Assembly: GCA_963920635.1 (NCBI GenBank)
Contig: OY987299.1
Location: forward strand, 122,203,373 to 122,267,372
Length of the DNA: 64,000 bases
Direction of reading: 5' to 3'
Source: Pseudeuparius sepicola
Taxonomy: Eukaryota > Arthropoda > Insecta > Coleoptera > Anthribidae
Under the pieces are notes generated by a model, which saw nothing but the letters and a program-made list of their open reading frames with translations, searched no databases and had not been told where the DNA came from. Positions 21,202 to 33,100 of the stretch are shown here, in pieces (position 1 is the stretch's first letter; each line of letters begins with the position of its first letter). The position numbers were made by a program, and so were the translations under genes.

Positions 21202-23308
21202 CTTCCTCCATAATATAAGACATTAAGACCGTTAAGAATAATATTAACAATAAATTAAATAACAATTATATGAAAATTAAGTCAGTGAGTTACACAAAAT
21301 TGAGCTACGCCCCTGAACTGTGACTAATTCTATAATATTTGCGAGTTCTTCCCCCTTACGTCGCACGCATTCTGCCGTAAGGAGGACTATACTAGAAACA
21401 ACATTTTATTTTTGAGGTCGATCGTGGAAATAAAGTACCTCATCTATTCAATGATTCACCCAGTACAAAATAAAGAAGGATTCGCTTTGAAAAATTCATG
21501 ACGGCGCAAGGGGATTTGCAGGCTGCAACATCACTGATCAATTATTGGCTTTCCGGCTTTCACTATCGGGTGTAGAGAAAGCGCTCGCCGACTTTTCATT
21601 TTGTTTTGGTACAGTGTTCTAGTATTCAGGATAAAAAATTACTATATTTTAGTGCAATGGCAAAATGCTTTTTATTTCCATGTATTACTAAACACTGCCG
21701 CTTATGGAATCACTACTTCCACAACAATGTTGAAAATGGCGCACAAATCCTAAAGCAGACTTATTGAAACTTTTTTGGACATTAATCTCCTTTATAATCA
21801 TTATTTTTTCTTCAAAATATAATATAAAATTGTTGACCTGGATTTACCCGAAGAAAAATATTGAAATACAAAAGTTTCCTTTAATATCAGGAAAGAAATG
21901 TGGCAACGCTTATCGTATTCTCGCCGCAAGAACTTTGTGCGCACGCGCTCTTCGCTGCTGTCAAAAGCCAAGCCTTCGTCAAAGTCAAAACCAAAACCAA
22001 CTGATCATTATAAAATAAACATAATTTCACTTAGTTTACATTGCGAGAAATCCTTTCTCACAATAAAAGTTAAAAAGTGTTTTGTCCTATTGTGCTTTGT
22101 TTTATTAATACCAGGGACAACTCATAGACATTATTTCAGCATGCTTTTCGGCAAGATTAATGGCTGGCAGCAGTAAACGACCAAACAAATAAAAAGTAAT
22201 CTTTTCTATTATTGTGAGGATAACTTTGATGTGACAAACACTTTAACTTTGGTTTTTCAATACTAAAGCTCAGCTTTTAGTTTTTTCCACGTTATTACTT
22301 TCGCATTCATGTGGTCCCACAATAAGCAAAGCACATACCGTAACCGTGCGGAATCCGACATAAATTACCCGAACATGGCTTCACAAATAAGTCTCATATT
22401 TTCGCAAAAAGCCAGCCCATAATTTCACGACGAAACAAATACTTTACGGCTTGAAATATTTTGTCGTTTTTTGTTTATCGCGTTCGATATTTATGTCAGC
22501 TGCTGATGTCAAATGCGACGCAACTAGAAAATTACGACTGACGCAAACACGAGGCATTTATCAATCAGGGTGGTCCACAAAGTTTAATTGAAAAAAATTG
22601 GAAAATTTCAGTTTAAATGAGGATTAACAGATGATTCTTTGTGTGTTTTAACTGCTTCCATGGAAATAGAAACTATATGATAAAATGATAAGTATTCCAT
22701 GCATTCTCGGAAATGCTCTCGTATGGATCGGAATAGTGACGTCCCTGTTACGGAAATTTCTATTTTCATTTTTGGCTTAATTAAGGCGCAACAACAGAAA
22801 ATATTGTTCGCTTTTTTTTGTATTTCATATTTGAAAAAGGTTATTTATTGTCTTTTTGTGGCGTTTAAACATAAATTTGTTTGTGACATTTTTAAGTTCT
22901 TTTCTAGAACTCAGTGCCAATAATATGGCTATATTCATTTTTATGTTTTAACTTTTATTTTTCTTGATCTCAAATGTTGATAACATAATAACGACTAAAC
23001 ACAGGATTACTCAACTGAAATTACTTAACCCGTCCAAGATGTTATAGATGAGGAACTGTGGTAACCCTTCTTCCAGATTAGAAATGTTCTGGGGTACGTC
23101 CATTTGTATAACAACTTGTAAAGGGAGCACAAACTTTCCAAGTGCGGGGGAAATTAATTAAATAATTAATTAGTATGGGATTAAACTCCCAAACTTTTGG
23201 GATAAATGTATGTACATATAGAAATCTGTAGTTTCTGCACATATTCTCCACTTAACACGGAAAAAGCCATATGCAAATATTGTTGTCTCCTTTGCAGATA
23301 TATACAAC
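21202..23308. other. No supported gene
   Basis: AT-rich; overlapping 84- and 92-codon frames near 21.8-22.2 kb show no family features. A TCAGGGTGGTCCAC end-like motif is at about 22566. No second end was found. Confidence 0.35.
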
Positions 23309-24071
23309 AGTGCCCGCCAAAAAGTTGGACCATATGGGATTTTTTTTTATTTTTGGGCTAAGATGAAACTACTCTGGGGCGATCATCTCTGCTTTCAAAA
23401 ATATTCGTAATGAGATCATTAATCGTCTTGACGCCATTTGGCATACCTGTCAAAAATGACATTTAATTAAATAAATAGCCAAAATACGCTTTATTTATGA
23501 TTTTACCGAAAAAAGTTATTTGAAAAATTAGCTTGGAATTTTATTTTACCCCTATGTGTCAATTTTCAGACAAAAATTCTGACAATGAATTTTTTATTTT
23601 TTTGAAAAAATATCAAAATTGCACCTTGTTAGTTGAGTTTTTCTTGAAGCTAGCCTATTACGACCCAAAAAGGGTCCATAACTAAAAAAATAACATCTTT
23701 GGATGATAGGCAAACAATTCTAATGCCAAATTTGGCACACAAAAAAAATGAAATTTATTAGTTTTTATATTTTTTTAAAAATCAAAAATTTATCAGTCAG
23801 AATTTTTGTCTGAAAATTTGCACATAGGAGTAAAATAAAATTCCAAGCTACTTTTTCAAATAACTTTTTTCGATAAAATCACAAATAAAGCGTATTTTGG
23901 CCATTTATTTAATTAAATGTCATTTTTCACAGGTATGTCAAATGACGTCACGGCGTTTAATGATCTCATTTAGAATCTTTTTGGAAGCAGAGATGATCGC
24001 CCTAGAGTGGTTTCATCTTAGCCCAAAAATAAAATAAATCCCATATGGTTCCATCTTTTTGGCGGGCACTG
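23309..24071. mobile_element. Palindromic MITE, CAGTGCCCGCC ends
   Basis: TIRs CAGTGCCCGCCAAAAAG at 23309 and the complement ending at 24071. The arms continue through CATATGGGATTT, GGGCTAAGATGAAAC and AATTAAATGTCATTTTT. About 760 bp, almost wholly foldback, with no ORF of its own. Confidence 0.85.
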
Positions 24072-24962
24072 CATATGATAGAATATTGTGTGATGGTAAA
24101 TCAGAAATTAAAATTGATAAAACATCCCAGGGCCCCAACGACATTGTTCGGATTAATGAATTATTAATAGTGACTATTAATATTGATAGAATAAACTGCA
24201 ATACAGAATTATTGGGTTGTCCTCTATCGTTTGCATACATAATTTAATAATAATTCTTTTTGGTGATTGTATTATGTTGGACATTAATATAATGGAGGCT
24301 GATTGTTTCATTGTTGCCATTAAATTAATTGGCGCGTAAAATAATTATTAAAACAACACTTGTCTCTTGGAAATTTTGTTAATTAATGGCAACATATTGC
24401 GGATTTTTTAAGTATAAATTTGTATTTATTTAATTTAGCAAATGCAACACTTTTTTTTGGAAGGCGGCTGTTATTTATTTGCTTCCATTAAAACTTAAAC
24501 ATCCGTATATATTATGAATAACAATACAGTTTCTGTTATATATCCTCGCTACGTAAGCCGTTCGGCAACGCTATTCTTACTTTGGAATTTCGGTTTGATT
24601 TATCGGGCTACGTATAAAATATGAAAGGTTCGATTACTTTCAAGACGATGGATAAATCATTCCCTAGTGTTTTTTTTTTACTTTAAGCGAAGGAATAATA
24701 AAGGACGTAAACGTCCGCATAAAATTTTGTGAGACGTACACGCCCAAATTTGAATATGTGCCAGAAATTGCAAATAATAGAATAATGGAAAGTTATGCGA
24801 GTAGTTTAATCCAATAATAGGCTTTTGGATATGAAATATTGATGATAGATGAACATATTCGCTTTACGCGAGTTATAAACGTCACAAAATTGAAAATCAC
24901 AGTTAGTTAATAGCTATTTATGTAACCAGTAAGGAAAAGCTCAAAATCATATTCCCTAATAT
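24072..24962. other. No gene seen
   Basis: AT-rich, no repeat shared with the rest of the window noticed. Confidence 0.4.
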
Positions 24963-25817
24963 TATTTTTACTTTCACGTGCCGAATATACCGCAGAAAAA
25001 ACAAAATTATCTTTGCTATTTAAAGAGTTGTTTTTTTTTGAAAACCAAGGAGGCTGTGGATTTTGTTCGAATTTTCTATTATTTTACTATGGCAGTAAAA
25101 ACTAAATTTTTATCTCGCCTAACAAAAAAAGTCTGTATCTCTACTAATAAAAAAGTTATTCACCTCCAAAAAATCTTCTGCACCTCAAGTTGTCCGGCAT
25201 ACAAAAATGGATATTGAAAATAATTTTAGACAAAAAAATTACGTATCCTACTAAACAACTTTTTAAAGAGAGCAACGTTATGGATATTAGACAATTACGT
25301 TTCTTAAAATTAGCGTTATTTGTAAAACAAAATAAAATTCCATTAGAACTAAGTGAACATCAATATCTCACTAGGAAGCGCCAAGCAGGTATTGTGATAC
25401 CTAGGTGTCAAAAAAGTGTTGGTCAGAGATGTTCACAATATTTGGCGCATAAGACGTACAGACTTATCCCAGAGCCAATAAAAGAAAATAGAAATCTTAA
25501 ACGTGAACTTAAATCATGGATATACACAAATAACACAGAAGTGATTTACGAAATTTTTGTATAAACTATTTAGGTATAGATTTAACCTTACTTTAAAATT
25601 GACGACAGTTTCCCGGTTTTGAACAATATTGATCCCGAGTATGTCATTTTATTTTATTTTATTTTGTTTCTATTTGCATAATATAATTTTGGAGTCACAT
25701 ACAAGCACACTGTGCTTCGTGACCTTTTTTATGTTTATTTATGAGATTAAAATTTTGCCTTTTCTTTTAATTGTTATTATGTAAACTTTTTTTTGTAAAT
25801 AAACATTATTATTATTA
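24963..25817 (+). mobile_element. 3' fragment of a LINE (CR1/Jockey-like), with ATT tail
   Basis: The 5'-truncated end of a non-LTR retrotransposon. Decayed frames (24978-25217 and 25190-25564, in different frames) give the carboxy end of a reverse transcriptase ORF: LQKIFCTSSCPAYKNGY, then QLRFLKLALFVKQNKIP, YLTRKR, PRCQKSVGQRCSQYLAHKTY and ELKSWIY before a stop at 25562. These blocks resemble the conserved post-RT region of CR1/Jockey-group LINEs. A 250-base 3' UTR follows with AATAAA at 25799-25804 and an (ATT)n tail 25805-25817. The R4/Dong element starts right at this tail. Confidence 0.65.
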
Positions 25818-28800
25818 TCTCGACTTAGCCAAAAGGCATTCGCACTCCCTCTACGGGGAACATTCACTTAGATCCCGGGTATCCCGGATACCAAAAGGAT
25901 CTGGCTCGGACGAGACCCTTGCCATGTTATCGGGCCTTAGGTGACATTGATGTTGTTGGATGATCCTGCATTCCCCATGAATTTCCTGACGGTTCGGGCT
26001 GTCGCAAGTAGTACCGCTTTCTGCATGGACCTGTAAAGACTATCAGTTAGACCCAGCTCCTTGATGTTTCTCAGCAAACTTTTTGGTATAACACCAGTTG
26101 TTGACATGATGATTGGAATCGTCTGGACGTTCTCCATTTCCCATTGCCTTCTAATTCGTTCTTCTAAATCTCTGTACTTCGCGATCTTCTCGACTTGCTT
26201 CACACGCAGGTTGTTGTTGTTCGGGATGGCCACATCAATCAGAGTTGTCTGCCTAGAAATTTTATCAACTATTATAAGGTCCGGTCTGTTATGGGCAACT
26301 CGTTGATCTGTCAGAACTGTACGATCCCAGTACATCTTGTAGTTGCTGTTCTCAAGAACAGGCTCAGGTGTGTAGTTGTAATATGGTACCCTCTCTGCCT
26401 GCACAAGCAGCAGCTTTTCCGCCAGTTCCTGGTGCAAGATCTTGGCAACCGAATCGTGTCGTTCCTTATATTCCGTTGATGCGAACATCTGACCTCCTCC
26501 TGTTATGTGCTGGATTGTTTCTGAAGTTGGGCACCCGTATCTGCATCTGTCATCCACTACCGATGCATCTCCTACAATGAATTTTAGGTAGTTGCGAGTT
26601 GGTATAACCTGATCTTGTATGGCCAGTAGGAAGCCTTCCGTCTCGGGGAACATTCGTCCCGAGGTCAGCCAATAGTTCGACGCTAACTTGTCGACATGTT
26701 CCTGGTTAACCTCATTAGGATGCCTCCCGTGCAGCGGCTTCCCCAACCACCTCTGTAGTTTATCGTTGTCGGTTCGGTGGTGATTTTGACGCTCGTGTTC
26801 CGTCAGACGTAGCGGTGTTGAGACGTCTGCTCCGCATATAGCCCTATGTAGTGTGGAGCTGTTGGCCTGCCTGTAGAAATAATTACGCAGATTTAATATT
26901 TGTTGGTTCAATTGCTTGCTGAGATCTGCCAATCCTCTTCCTCCTAGTTGACGTGGCAGAGTTGTTCTTTCTACGGCGCTACGGGGATGATGTTTATGAG
27001 CTTTTGTCAGTAGTGTCCTAACTTTTCGTTGCAGGTTGTTGATGTCCGTGTTGGTCCAATTCACTATTCCGAACGAATAGCTGAGTACAGAGCACGCATA
27101 CGTGTTCAGGGCCTTAAACAAATTCCTGCTGTTAAGATCAGTTCGCACTACTTGTCTTACTCTCTTGATGAATTCATTCGTTAAATCAGTCTTCATTGTT
27201 CGATGGTCTATCCTTTGAGCTTGTTTCATCCCGAGATACTTGTATGTATCTCCCTTGCTCATTGCTTCGATCTCCTGGCCGTCCTGCATCTCGTGTGCGC
27301 TTTGTTCGAGCTTTCCCCGGATGATATTAAGGGTGCGGCACTTGTCCAGTCCAAACAGCATTCCGATGTCCCTGGAGAACTCCTCTACAATTTTAAGCAT
27401 TTGCGTTAGTTGGTTTTTGGTTGCTGCGATCAGTTTTAAATCATCCATATATAATAGGTGATTCAACTTGATCGCTTCTGCGTTGTTGCTTTTGATAGCG
27501 AAGCCATATTTTGTAGAGTTCAACCGATGTGATAGAGGGTTCATCGCCATGCAGAACCACAGTGGACTGAGTGAATCTCCTTGGAAAATCCCTCTTCGAA
27601 TGTTGATTGTGTCGGTCTCGATGTTACTGTCTGCGGTTCTGAGTTGTATCTTAGTGCGCCAGGTTGTCATAACGTGTTCTAAAAAGGAAACTGTATGATG
27701 ATCTATTTTATACAGCTTTAAGATACCTGTGAGCCAGTCGTGAGGTACGGAATCAAATGCTTTTTTGTAGTCCACATAAGCCATGTGGAGGTTTCGTTGC
27801 TTGGAATGAGCCTGGTTGCAGATGACAGAGTCTATGATGAGTTGCTCTTTGCATCCCATTGCGCCCTTCGAGCAGCCCTTCTGCTGCATTGCAGTGATGT
27901 TGTTCCGCTCGCAGTGAGCATATATTCGCTGGGTAAGGCAAGATGTGATTATCTTGTACAGCGTAGGCAAGCAGGTTATTGGGCGGTACTTGGCAGGGTT
28001 ATCCGTATTCCGCTGGTCTTTTGGTAACAGGTAGGTTGCACCCTGTGTAAGAAACATTGGCATTTTCAGAGGATCGAGCAAGACTTCATTAATTAAGGTA
28101 GTTATCTGTTCATGCGTGCACCACAACTTCTTAATCCAATAATTTTGGAGATGATCTGGACCTGGTGCCTTCCAGTTGTGGGAATTCTTGATGACATCGG
28201 AGACCTCAGCGGTTGTGAATTGCTCGTGTTGCATCTGGCTATAGTTCCGGCCCATCTCGCGTTCTTCGCTGATCCAGCTTGCACTGATATTGTATGGACC
28301 TGGTGTGGCAAGTTGATTTCTCCAGAAACCGTCGACCTGTTCTCTGCTAGGGTAACTCGCATTTGTGGCATCGGCGCTAGAATTAAAAGCACGGTAGAAA
28401 CCCTTTTCTGATCGTTCAAAGAGTTTGTTGTCTCGTTTCCTGTTGTTACTAGCCTTGTATCTCCTCAGACGCCCTGCGAAAATAGAAAGTTATTGTTTTA
28501 ATGTGTCAAGACATTGTTGAGCAGTGATGTTCGCGGGGTCATGCCGAGAATGCATTTGGGTGCGGCTCATTATTGCCTGCACCGCCCTCTGGATCCTTCT
28601 AGTTCTAACTCCTCTGATATATTCCGTCACTTGTCCTATGTCTTTACGGAGACTCTCGATCTTCCGATTTAGTCGCATTTCCCATTGAGCCATTCGTTGT
28701 TCTGGTCTTGCACGATTCAACTCTTGGGCCGTTCGGATCTTGGCACCCATTACAGTGGTGACTGCCGTTGCGGCACAGTAGATTAACATGTGCATACGTT

Positions 28801-29453
28801 CTAATGTTGGTGTCACTGAAACATAGTTTGGTAAAATTCGTGTGTTCATAAGATCGAGCACGATCGCAAGTTTCCTGGAAGAATTTAATCTTGGAAGCGG
28901 TGGCCTGCTCAGTGGGTCTGTGCCTTCGTATCGCAATATTGCCTGTCTCATATGTGCGTTTAAGCCTTCAAAATGTTCTTCGTTAACCGATTCCAGACTC
29001 TCGGTTGTTGGTTCTACCGTTTCGGCTTCTAGTTGTTGTCCAGGCGCTTGAAGTTCCCCATCGTTGTTGTTGTCATCTATGTCCATGTGTTCGCCGTGGA
29101 TCTCTAGCTCAACTTCCCGTTTGATAGCGTTAAGTCGCGTTTCTGGAATTCGGTTATTTCTTAGAATAGTTCGATACTGATCTGACACTCTTTGTTCAGA
29201 CACTTGCATGTGTGGAAACTCCCTGCAGAACTCGGCATGCAGTTGTTGTCGGTAGCCGATAATCTCTTGTTCTAAGTTTGTCACCCTGTAAAAAATACGC
29301 ATAATCGATTCATTCATGGACACAGTCCATTTCATGCGTCGTCGTTGTAATCCCGCCCGAGTGAACGCTGGCTGAAGTTCCCGCGCAGCACCCTCGGTGG
29401 GTGGAACCCTAGTTCTCGTTTGGCTCCCATGTTGTAGATGTTCGTGTTTTGTG
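25818..29453 (-). mobile_element. R4/Dong-type LINE, near full length, inserted in ATT repeats
   Basis: A 3.6-kb minus-strand element flanked on both sides by ATT/TAA repeats (25805-25817 and 29454-29469). Its 3' end begins CTCGACTTAGCC on the plus strand; its 5' end abuts the repeat at 29453. It encodes a Myb-like N-terminal part, a reverse transcriptase and a C-terminal restriction-like endonuclease. R4-clade Dong elements are known to insert in TAA repeats, which fits. One in-frame stop divides the protein. Confidence 0.85.
25937..28489 (-). CDS. Reverse transcriptase / restriction-like endonuclease of R4/Dong LINE
   Basis: The open frame runs from after a TAA at 28492-28490 to the stop near 25937; the first Met is at 28255, and the 772-residue count below starts there. 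The 78 open codons before it (GRLRRYKASNNRKRDNKLFE) match the usual pre-RT region. RT blocks seen: PAKYRPITCLPTLYK (about 88-101), VDYKKAFDSVPHDWL with catalytic Asp (161-175), GIFQGDSLSPLWF (222-234) and YMDD (269-272). After the thumb comes a Cys/His region CRYGC...TIQH (571-583) and then RPDLIIVDK...LIDVAIP (657-678), the PD-(D/E)xK-like nuclease core of R2/R4-type elements. The last Cys expected after TIQHI reads GGG, so a zinc ligand may be lost. Function: nicks target DNA and copies its RNA there. RT catalytic residues look intact. Confidence 0.88.
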   Translation of the reverse strand, partial: LSIFAGRLRRYKASNNRKRDNKLFERSEKGFYRAFNSSADATNASYPSREQVDGFWRNQLATPGPYNISASWISEEREMGRNYSQMQHEQFTTAEVSDVIKNSHNWKAPGPDHLQNYWIKKLWCTHEQITTLINEVLLDPLKMPMFLTQGATYLLPKDQRNTDNPAKYRPITCLPTLYKIITSCLTQRIYAHCERNNITAMQQKGCSKGAMGCKEQLIIDSVICNQAHSKQRNLHMAYVDYKKAFDSVPHDWLTGILKLYKIDHHTVSFLEHVMTTWRTKIQLRTADSNIETDTINIRRGIFQGDSLSPLWFCMAMNPLSHRLNSTKYGFAIKSNNAEAIKLNHLLYMDDLKLIAATKNQLTQMLKIVEEFSRDIGMLFGLDKCRTLNIIRGKLEQSAHEMQDGQEIEAMSKGDTYKYLGMKQAQRIDHRTMKTDLTNEFIKRVRQVVRTDLNSRNLFKALNTYACSVLSYSFGIVNWTNTDINNLQRKVRTLLTKAHKHHPRSAVERTTLPRQLGGRGLADLSKQLNQQILNLRNYFYRQANSSTLHRAICGADVSTPLRLTEHERQNHHRTDNDKLQRWLGKPLHGRHPNEVNQEHVDKLASNYWLTSGRMFPETEGFLLAIQDQVIPTRNYLKFIVGDASVVDDRCRYGCPTSETIQHITGGGQMFASTEYKERHDSVAKILHQELAEKLLLVQAERVPYYNYTPEPVLENSNYKMYWDRTVLTDQRVAHNRPDLIIVDKISRQTTLIDVAIPNNNNLRVKQVEKIAKYRDLEERIRRQWEMENVQTIPIIMSTTGVIPKSLLRNIKELGLTDSLYRSMQKAVLLATARTVRKFMGNAGSSNNINVT

Positions 29454-29518
29454 TTATTATTATTATTATCTCGACTTAGCCAAAAGGCATTCGCACTCCC
29501 TCTACGGGGAACATTCAC
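28490..29518 (-). CDS. N-terminal Myb-like part of R4/Dong ORF
   Basis: A 342-codon frame ends at TAA (28492-28490) and is in the same frame as the RT part, 78 codons upstream of the RT Met. A DNA-binding region RRRMKWTVSMNESIMRIFYR to VSEQRVSDQYRTI (about 59-118) resembles the Myb-like module of R4-type elements. An acidic stretch (DIDDNNNDGE) and a QLEAET/ESLESVNEE region follow, then helical basic sequence. The first ~22 residues, including an Asn run, come from the neighbouring copy's 3' end and the AAT repeat, so the true element start must be later: a Met at residue 62 (29335-29333) precedes the Myb-like block directly. The split from the RT is a single stop codon. Confidence 0.75.
   Translation of the reverse strand: MNVPRRGSANAFWLSRDNNNNNTKHEHLQHGSQTRTRVPPTEGAARELQPAFTRAGLQRRRMKWTVSMNESIMRIFYRVTNLEQEIIGYRQQLHAEFCREFPHMQVSEQRVSDQYRTILRNNRIPETRLNAIKREVELEIHGEHMDIDDNNNDGELQAPGQQLEAETVEPTTESLESVNEEHFEGLNAHMRQAILRYEGTDPLSRPPLPRLNSSRKLAIVLDLMNTRILPNYVSVTPTLERMHMLIYCAATAVTTVMGAKIRTAQELNRARPEQRMAQWEMRLNRKIESLRKDIGQVTEYIRGVRTRRIQRAVQAIMSRTQMHSRHDPANITAQQCLDTLKQ
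29454..29469 (+). repeat. (ATT)n between two R4/Dong copies
   Basis: About five ATT units separate the 5' end of the long copy from the 3' end of the truncated copy. It is target-repeat sequence for this element type. Confidence 0.9.
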
Positions 29519-30140
29519 TCAGATCCCGGGTATCCTGGATACCAAAAGGATCTGGCTCGGACGAGACCCTTGCCATGTTATCGGGCCTTAGGTGACATTG
29601 ATGTTGTTGGACGTTCCTGCACTCCCCATGAATTTCCTGACGGTTCGGGCTGTCGCAAGTAGTACCGCTTTCTGCAGGGACCTGTAAAGATTATCAGTTA
29701 GACCCAGCTCTTTGATGTTTCTCAGCAAACTTTTTGGTATGACACCAGTTGTTGACACGATGATTGGAATCGTCTGAACGTTGTCCATTTCCCATTGCCT
29801 TCTAATTCGTTCTTCTAAATCTCTGTACTTCGCGATCTTCTCGACTTGCTTCACACGCAGGTTGTTGTTGTTCGGGATGGCCACATCAATCAGAGTTGTC
29901 TGCCTAGAAATTTTATCAACTATTATAAGGTCCGGTCTGTTATGGGCAACTCGTTGATCTGTCAGAACTGTACGATCCCAGTACATCTTGTAGTTGCTGT
30001 TCTCAAGAACAGGCTCAGGTGTGTAGTTGTAATATGGGACCCTCTCTGCCTGCACAAGCAGCAGCTTTTCCGCCAGTTCCTGGTGCAAGATATTGGCAAC
30101 CGAATCGTGTCGTTCCTTATATTCCGTTGATGCGAACATC
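29470..30140 (-). mobile_element. R4/Dong LINE, 5'-truncated second copy
   Basis: Same orientation as the long copy. It retains the last 185 residues (from FASTEYKERHDSVA, the nuclease domain RPDLIIVDK...LIDVAIP and the C-terminal tail) plus the 3' UTR. By eye it differs from the long copy at a few percent of sites (for example GGACGTTCC for GGATGATCC). The truncation falls at GATGCGAACATC, followed by AAC and (ATT)10. Not functional alone. Confidence 0.9.
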
Positions 30141-30142
30141 AA

Positions 30143-30143
<1 letters not shown>

Positions 30144-30173
<30 letters not shown>
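30144..30173 (+). repeat. (ATT)10 microsatellite
   Basis: Ten perfect ATT units upstream of the truncated R4/Dong copy. Confidence 0.95.
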
Positions 30174-33100
30174 GTTTTGATATTGCGTTTTCATGCGAAA
30201 TTGAGGCGGCCATGGAAAAAATATATTATAAATGTAATCATAATTACATTTATTTATTCTACCCATGTTCCTCCATTTTCAGCACACATCTCAACTCTGT
30301 TCTTAAATTATTTGTAGCTATTTTGAATGGCTTGAAGGTCAGAATTTATATCATTTGTAATTTTAATGTTTTAAGAAGAGTATGCCATGGAAACAAAAAT
30401 AAAAGTGTCAGAATAATTTATTGTTGGAGGAACATGGGTAGAATAAATAAATTTAAATTATGATTAGGTACATATATAATATTAAAATATATATATATAA
30501 ATAAAACAAATTATTTAGTTCTGTAATTTGATACAACGTCATATTTTTTAATTCTGAGCAAGTTTTTCTAATAAAATTTTTCAATATTTCGCACGGAAAA
30601 GGCACTTTACCTGATGCGATTTTTATTTTTAAGCTGCTACCAGCGCCCTCTATAAATTTTTTAAAGTCCAAGGTACTAAAAATAATTTTTGGGTGAAGCA
30701 AGAGCAAAATACAAAAAATTGTGTTTGTAATACAAAAAAAAAATGTCATATACACCTATAATACCGCTTTGCCGTGGACACATTGTATATGCCTAATCTA
30801 AGTGAATTTATTACATTTTTGATTTTTCAATGTCAATCAACGATAATTCTACAGGGTGTCCCAAAATTATTAATATTTACAGGAACTTTCGGGACACCCG
30901 TCTATTAGTGGGGTGCGTAGGGTAGTAAGATATTCGGAGAAATTTGCAATTATGAATTTATTTAGGTTAAACTCTTATTTCCATGAGCTATTCTGGGGAG
31001 TCTCTTTCAAGAGGGAGTCGATGTTTTTTATGAGATTTTTTTAACACCGTGATTTCCAGAAATGTTTGCTTGTGTTCCTTGCACTTCTGCTATTTTATTC
31101 GACTTTCAAAAACTCCGTGAACTTTAAATGAAACGGAAGTACGAACTTTGGCGTCGATAGAACTACTGCAGAAGTTGAGCTTTCTCACCACCACCGCTGC
31201 TGCATACACAAACAAGGGAAACCCCAACTTTCGAGGGTTTAGCTTTTTTATTGCCCTCATTTTACAAGCGGAACGGCTTTCGTTTTATTTTGTTCCATAT
31301 AAGCAGATTTCAAAACTATACCGGAACATTGTACATATGCATTTTAGAGCAAGCGTGTGTGAGTGTTCAGTTGTTGCTATGACGTCAACAGTTTTCGAAT
31401 AATAACGATGAGAACACTCAGCTGAAGTAGCTGGCTCGGCAGAGGCTGGGATTCGATTAGTTAAACTCGATTAGCTGGCGGTCAGGCTTCACTTATCCTA
31501 CATCTGCTCTAGCCATTCATTACATTACACATTCTCGTTGAAACCTGCATAGAGAATAGATTGTAGACGAGTTATAATATGAAGTATGGGGTAAAAATTA
31601 TTAGGATGATCAAAAAATGTGAGAATTAAAATAAAAATATGTTTATCATAGTAGATAATATTCTAACTGATCATTACTGGTCGAAAATCAGTGGTGACAA
31701 AATTAATATTTATCTGCCGTTTGCCACAACCTGATAATAAAGATTTTTTGTTCTTCCCTGTTCCACTAAATCAGTTTTGCCACAAAAAATGTCAAGGTAT
31801 AAAATCCCTAGTCCAACCTCCTTTGATAAATTTACAAATTCACATTCCTGATGCATATACCGCTTTTAGCCCTATATACTGGGCACGGCAAGGCGCAGAG
31901 AACTAAAAGGAATAGAATTCTCCGCCATTTTTAACCCTACATTGGAAGTGTGAATGGTGGATAAATAAGCACTCGTTGGTGACTGCATGGTTCAAAAAAG
32001 TGTATGTCTTTTTGAAACCAGGTTTCATGTTGCGATTTTGATTCGTGTTCGGACTAAAAACAAGTTATTAGTTGATAGTTAGTTGTTGTTGAAGGTTCAC
32101 CATGTTCTGTATGTTGTAGTAAAAAAATTAAGGGCTTCGTAAAGATCTAAAAAATATGCAAAGAAGTTTTTACCTCTGAACTGTGAGATTACATTCTGTG
32201 GGTTAGTAAACATACGATTTTTTTATCAAATGAATAAAATTTCTTCGTATTTTTAGGTTTCCTACAGAAGACAGTGCTTTGAAAACTACATTAGCTAGAA
32301 GCAGCAATCATCCCACCAAAAAAACTCTTGCGGATACTTGATATCGAAATATAGAAGGTTAGGATAAAGAGATAGTCAAAGCTAGAAGATATATTGTAAC
32401 ATGAAGAATTGGTAGCATCAAAAAGTAAACTGGGCAGAATTATGACAATTAAAACAAATACAAAAAAGAACAAATAAAAAAAATTATGCAGAAAATAATT
32501 TTATTTGAAATCTCAAGCTAAATACAGAACAATCCTGTATACACCAGGTGGCTTATATAAGTGGCTCACTCAAAATATCTCGTCTATTTTTTCACAGAAA
32601 AACTCGGTGGTAGGTGCGGTCGATAGCCCTTTCAGGCGGTCTTCTTTTGTCATAATGAAAATTTTTGTCCATGGTCATCTATGAAAACTATGGCAAAAAA
32701 TCGGAAAAAATCGAAATTTTTAAGCTGCTGTAACTTTTTTATTTTTCGAAATATGGCAAAAAAAATAACATGAAAATTGTTTGCAAAAACCGACAGAATT
32801 TACGCGTGACATTAGTTTTGATGTGTGGATTACAGTAATGTTTGGACTCTCTTGGACTCGAAAATTAAATTATCTGTAAAAATATTATGTGTGTTTTGTA
32901 GAGCAAAATCTGTGTCACACTTGCCCGTTTGTTCCGTATTTACTTAAAAAAGAAAAAGTTTGTATAGTAGAGTAGAGTATAATGAGTCTGTAGAGGGTGA
33001 ATTATTGACCTCTACAAAATTTTTAACTAGTTAAAATTGTGTACTGGTCACTGGTCAAAGACACCCTGCCTGTATATGATTAAAATACACCAACAATTCT

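Noticed and set aside
26061..28411. Plus-strand frames across the R4/Dong element
   Set aside because: Antisense shadows of the reverse transcriptase ORF.
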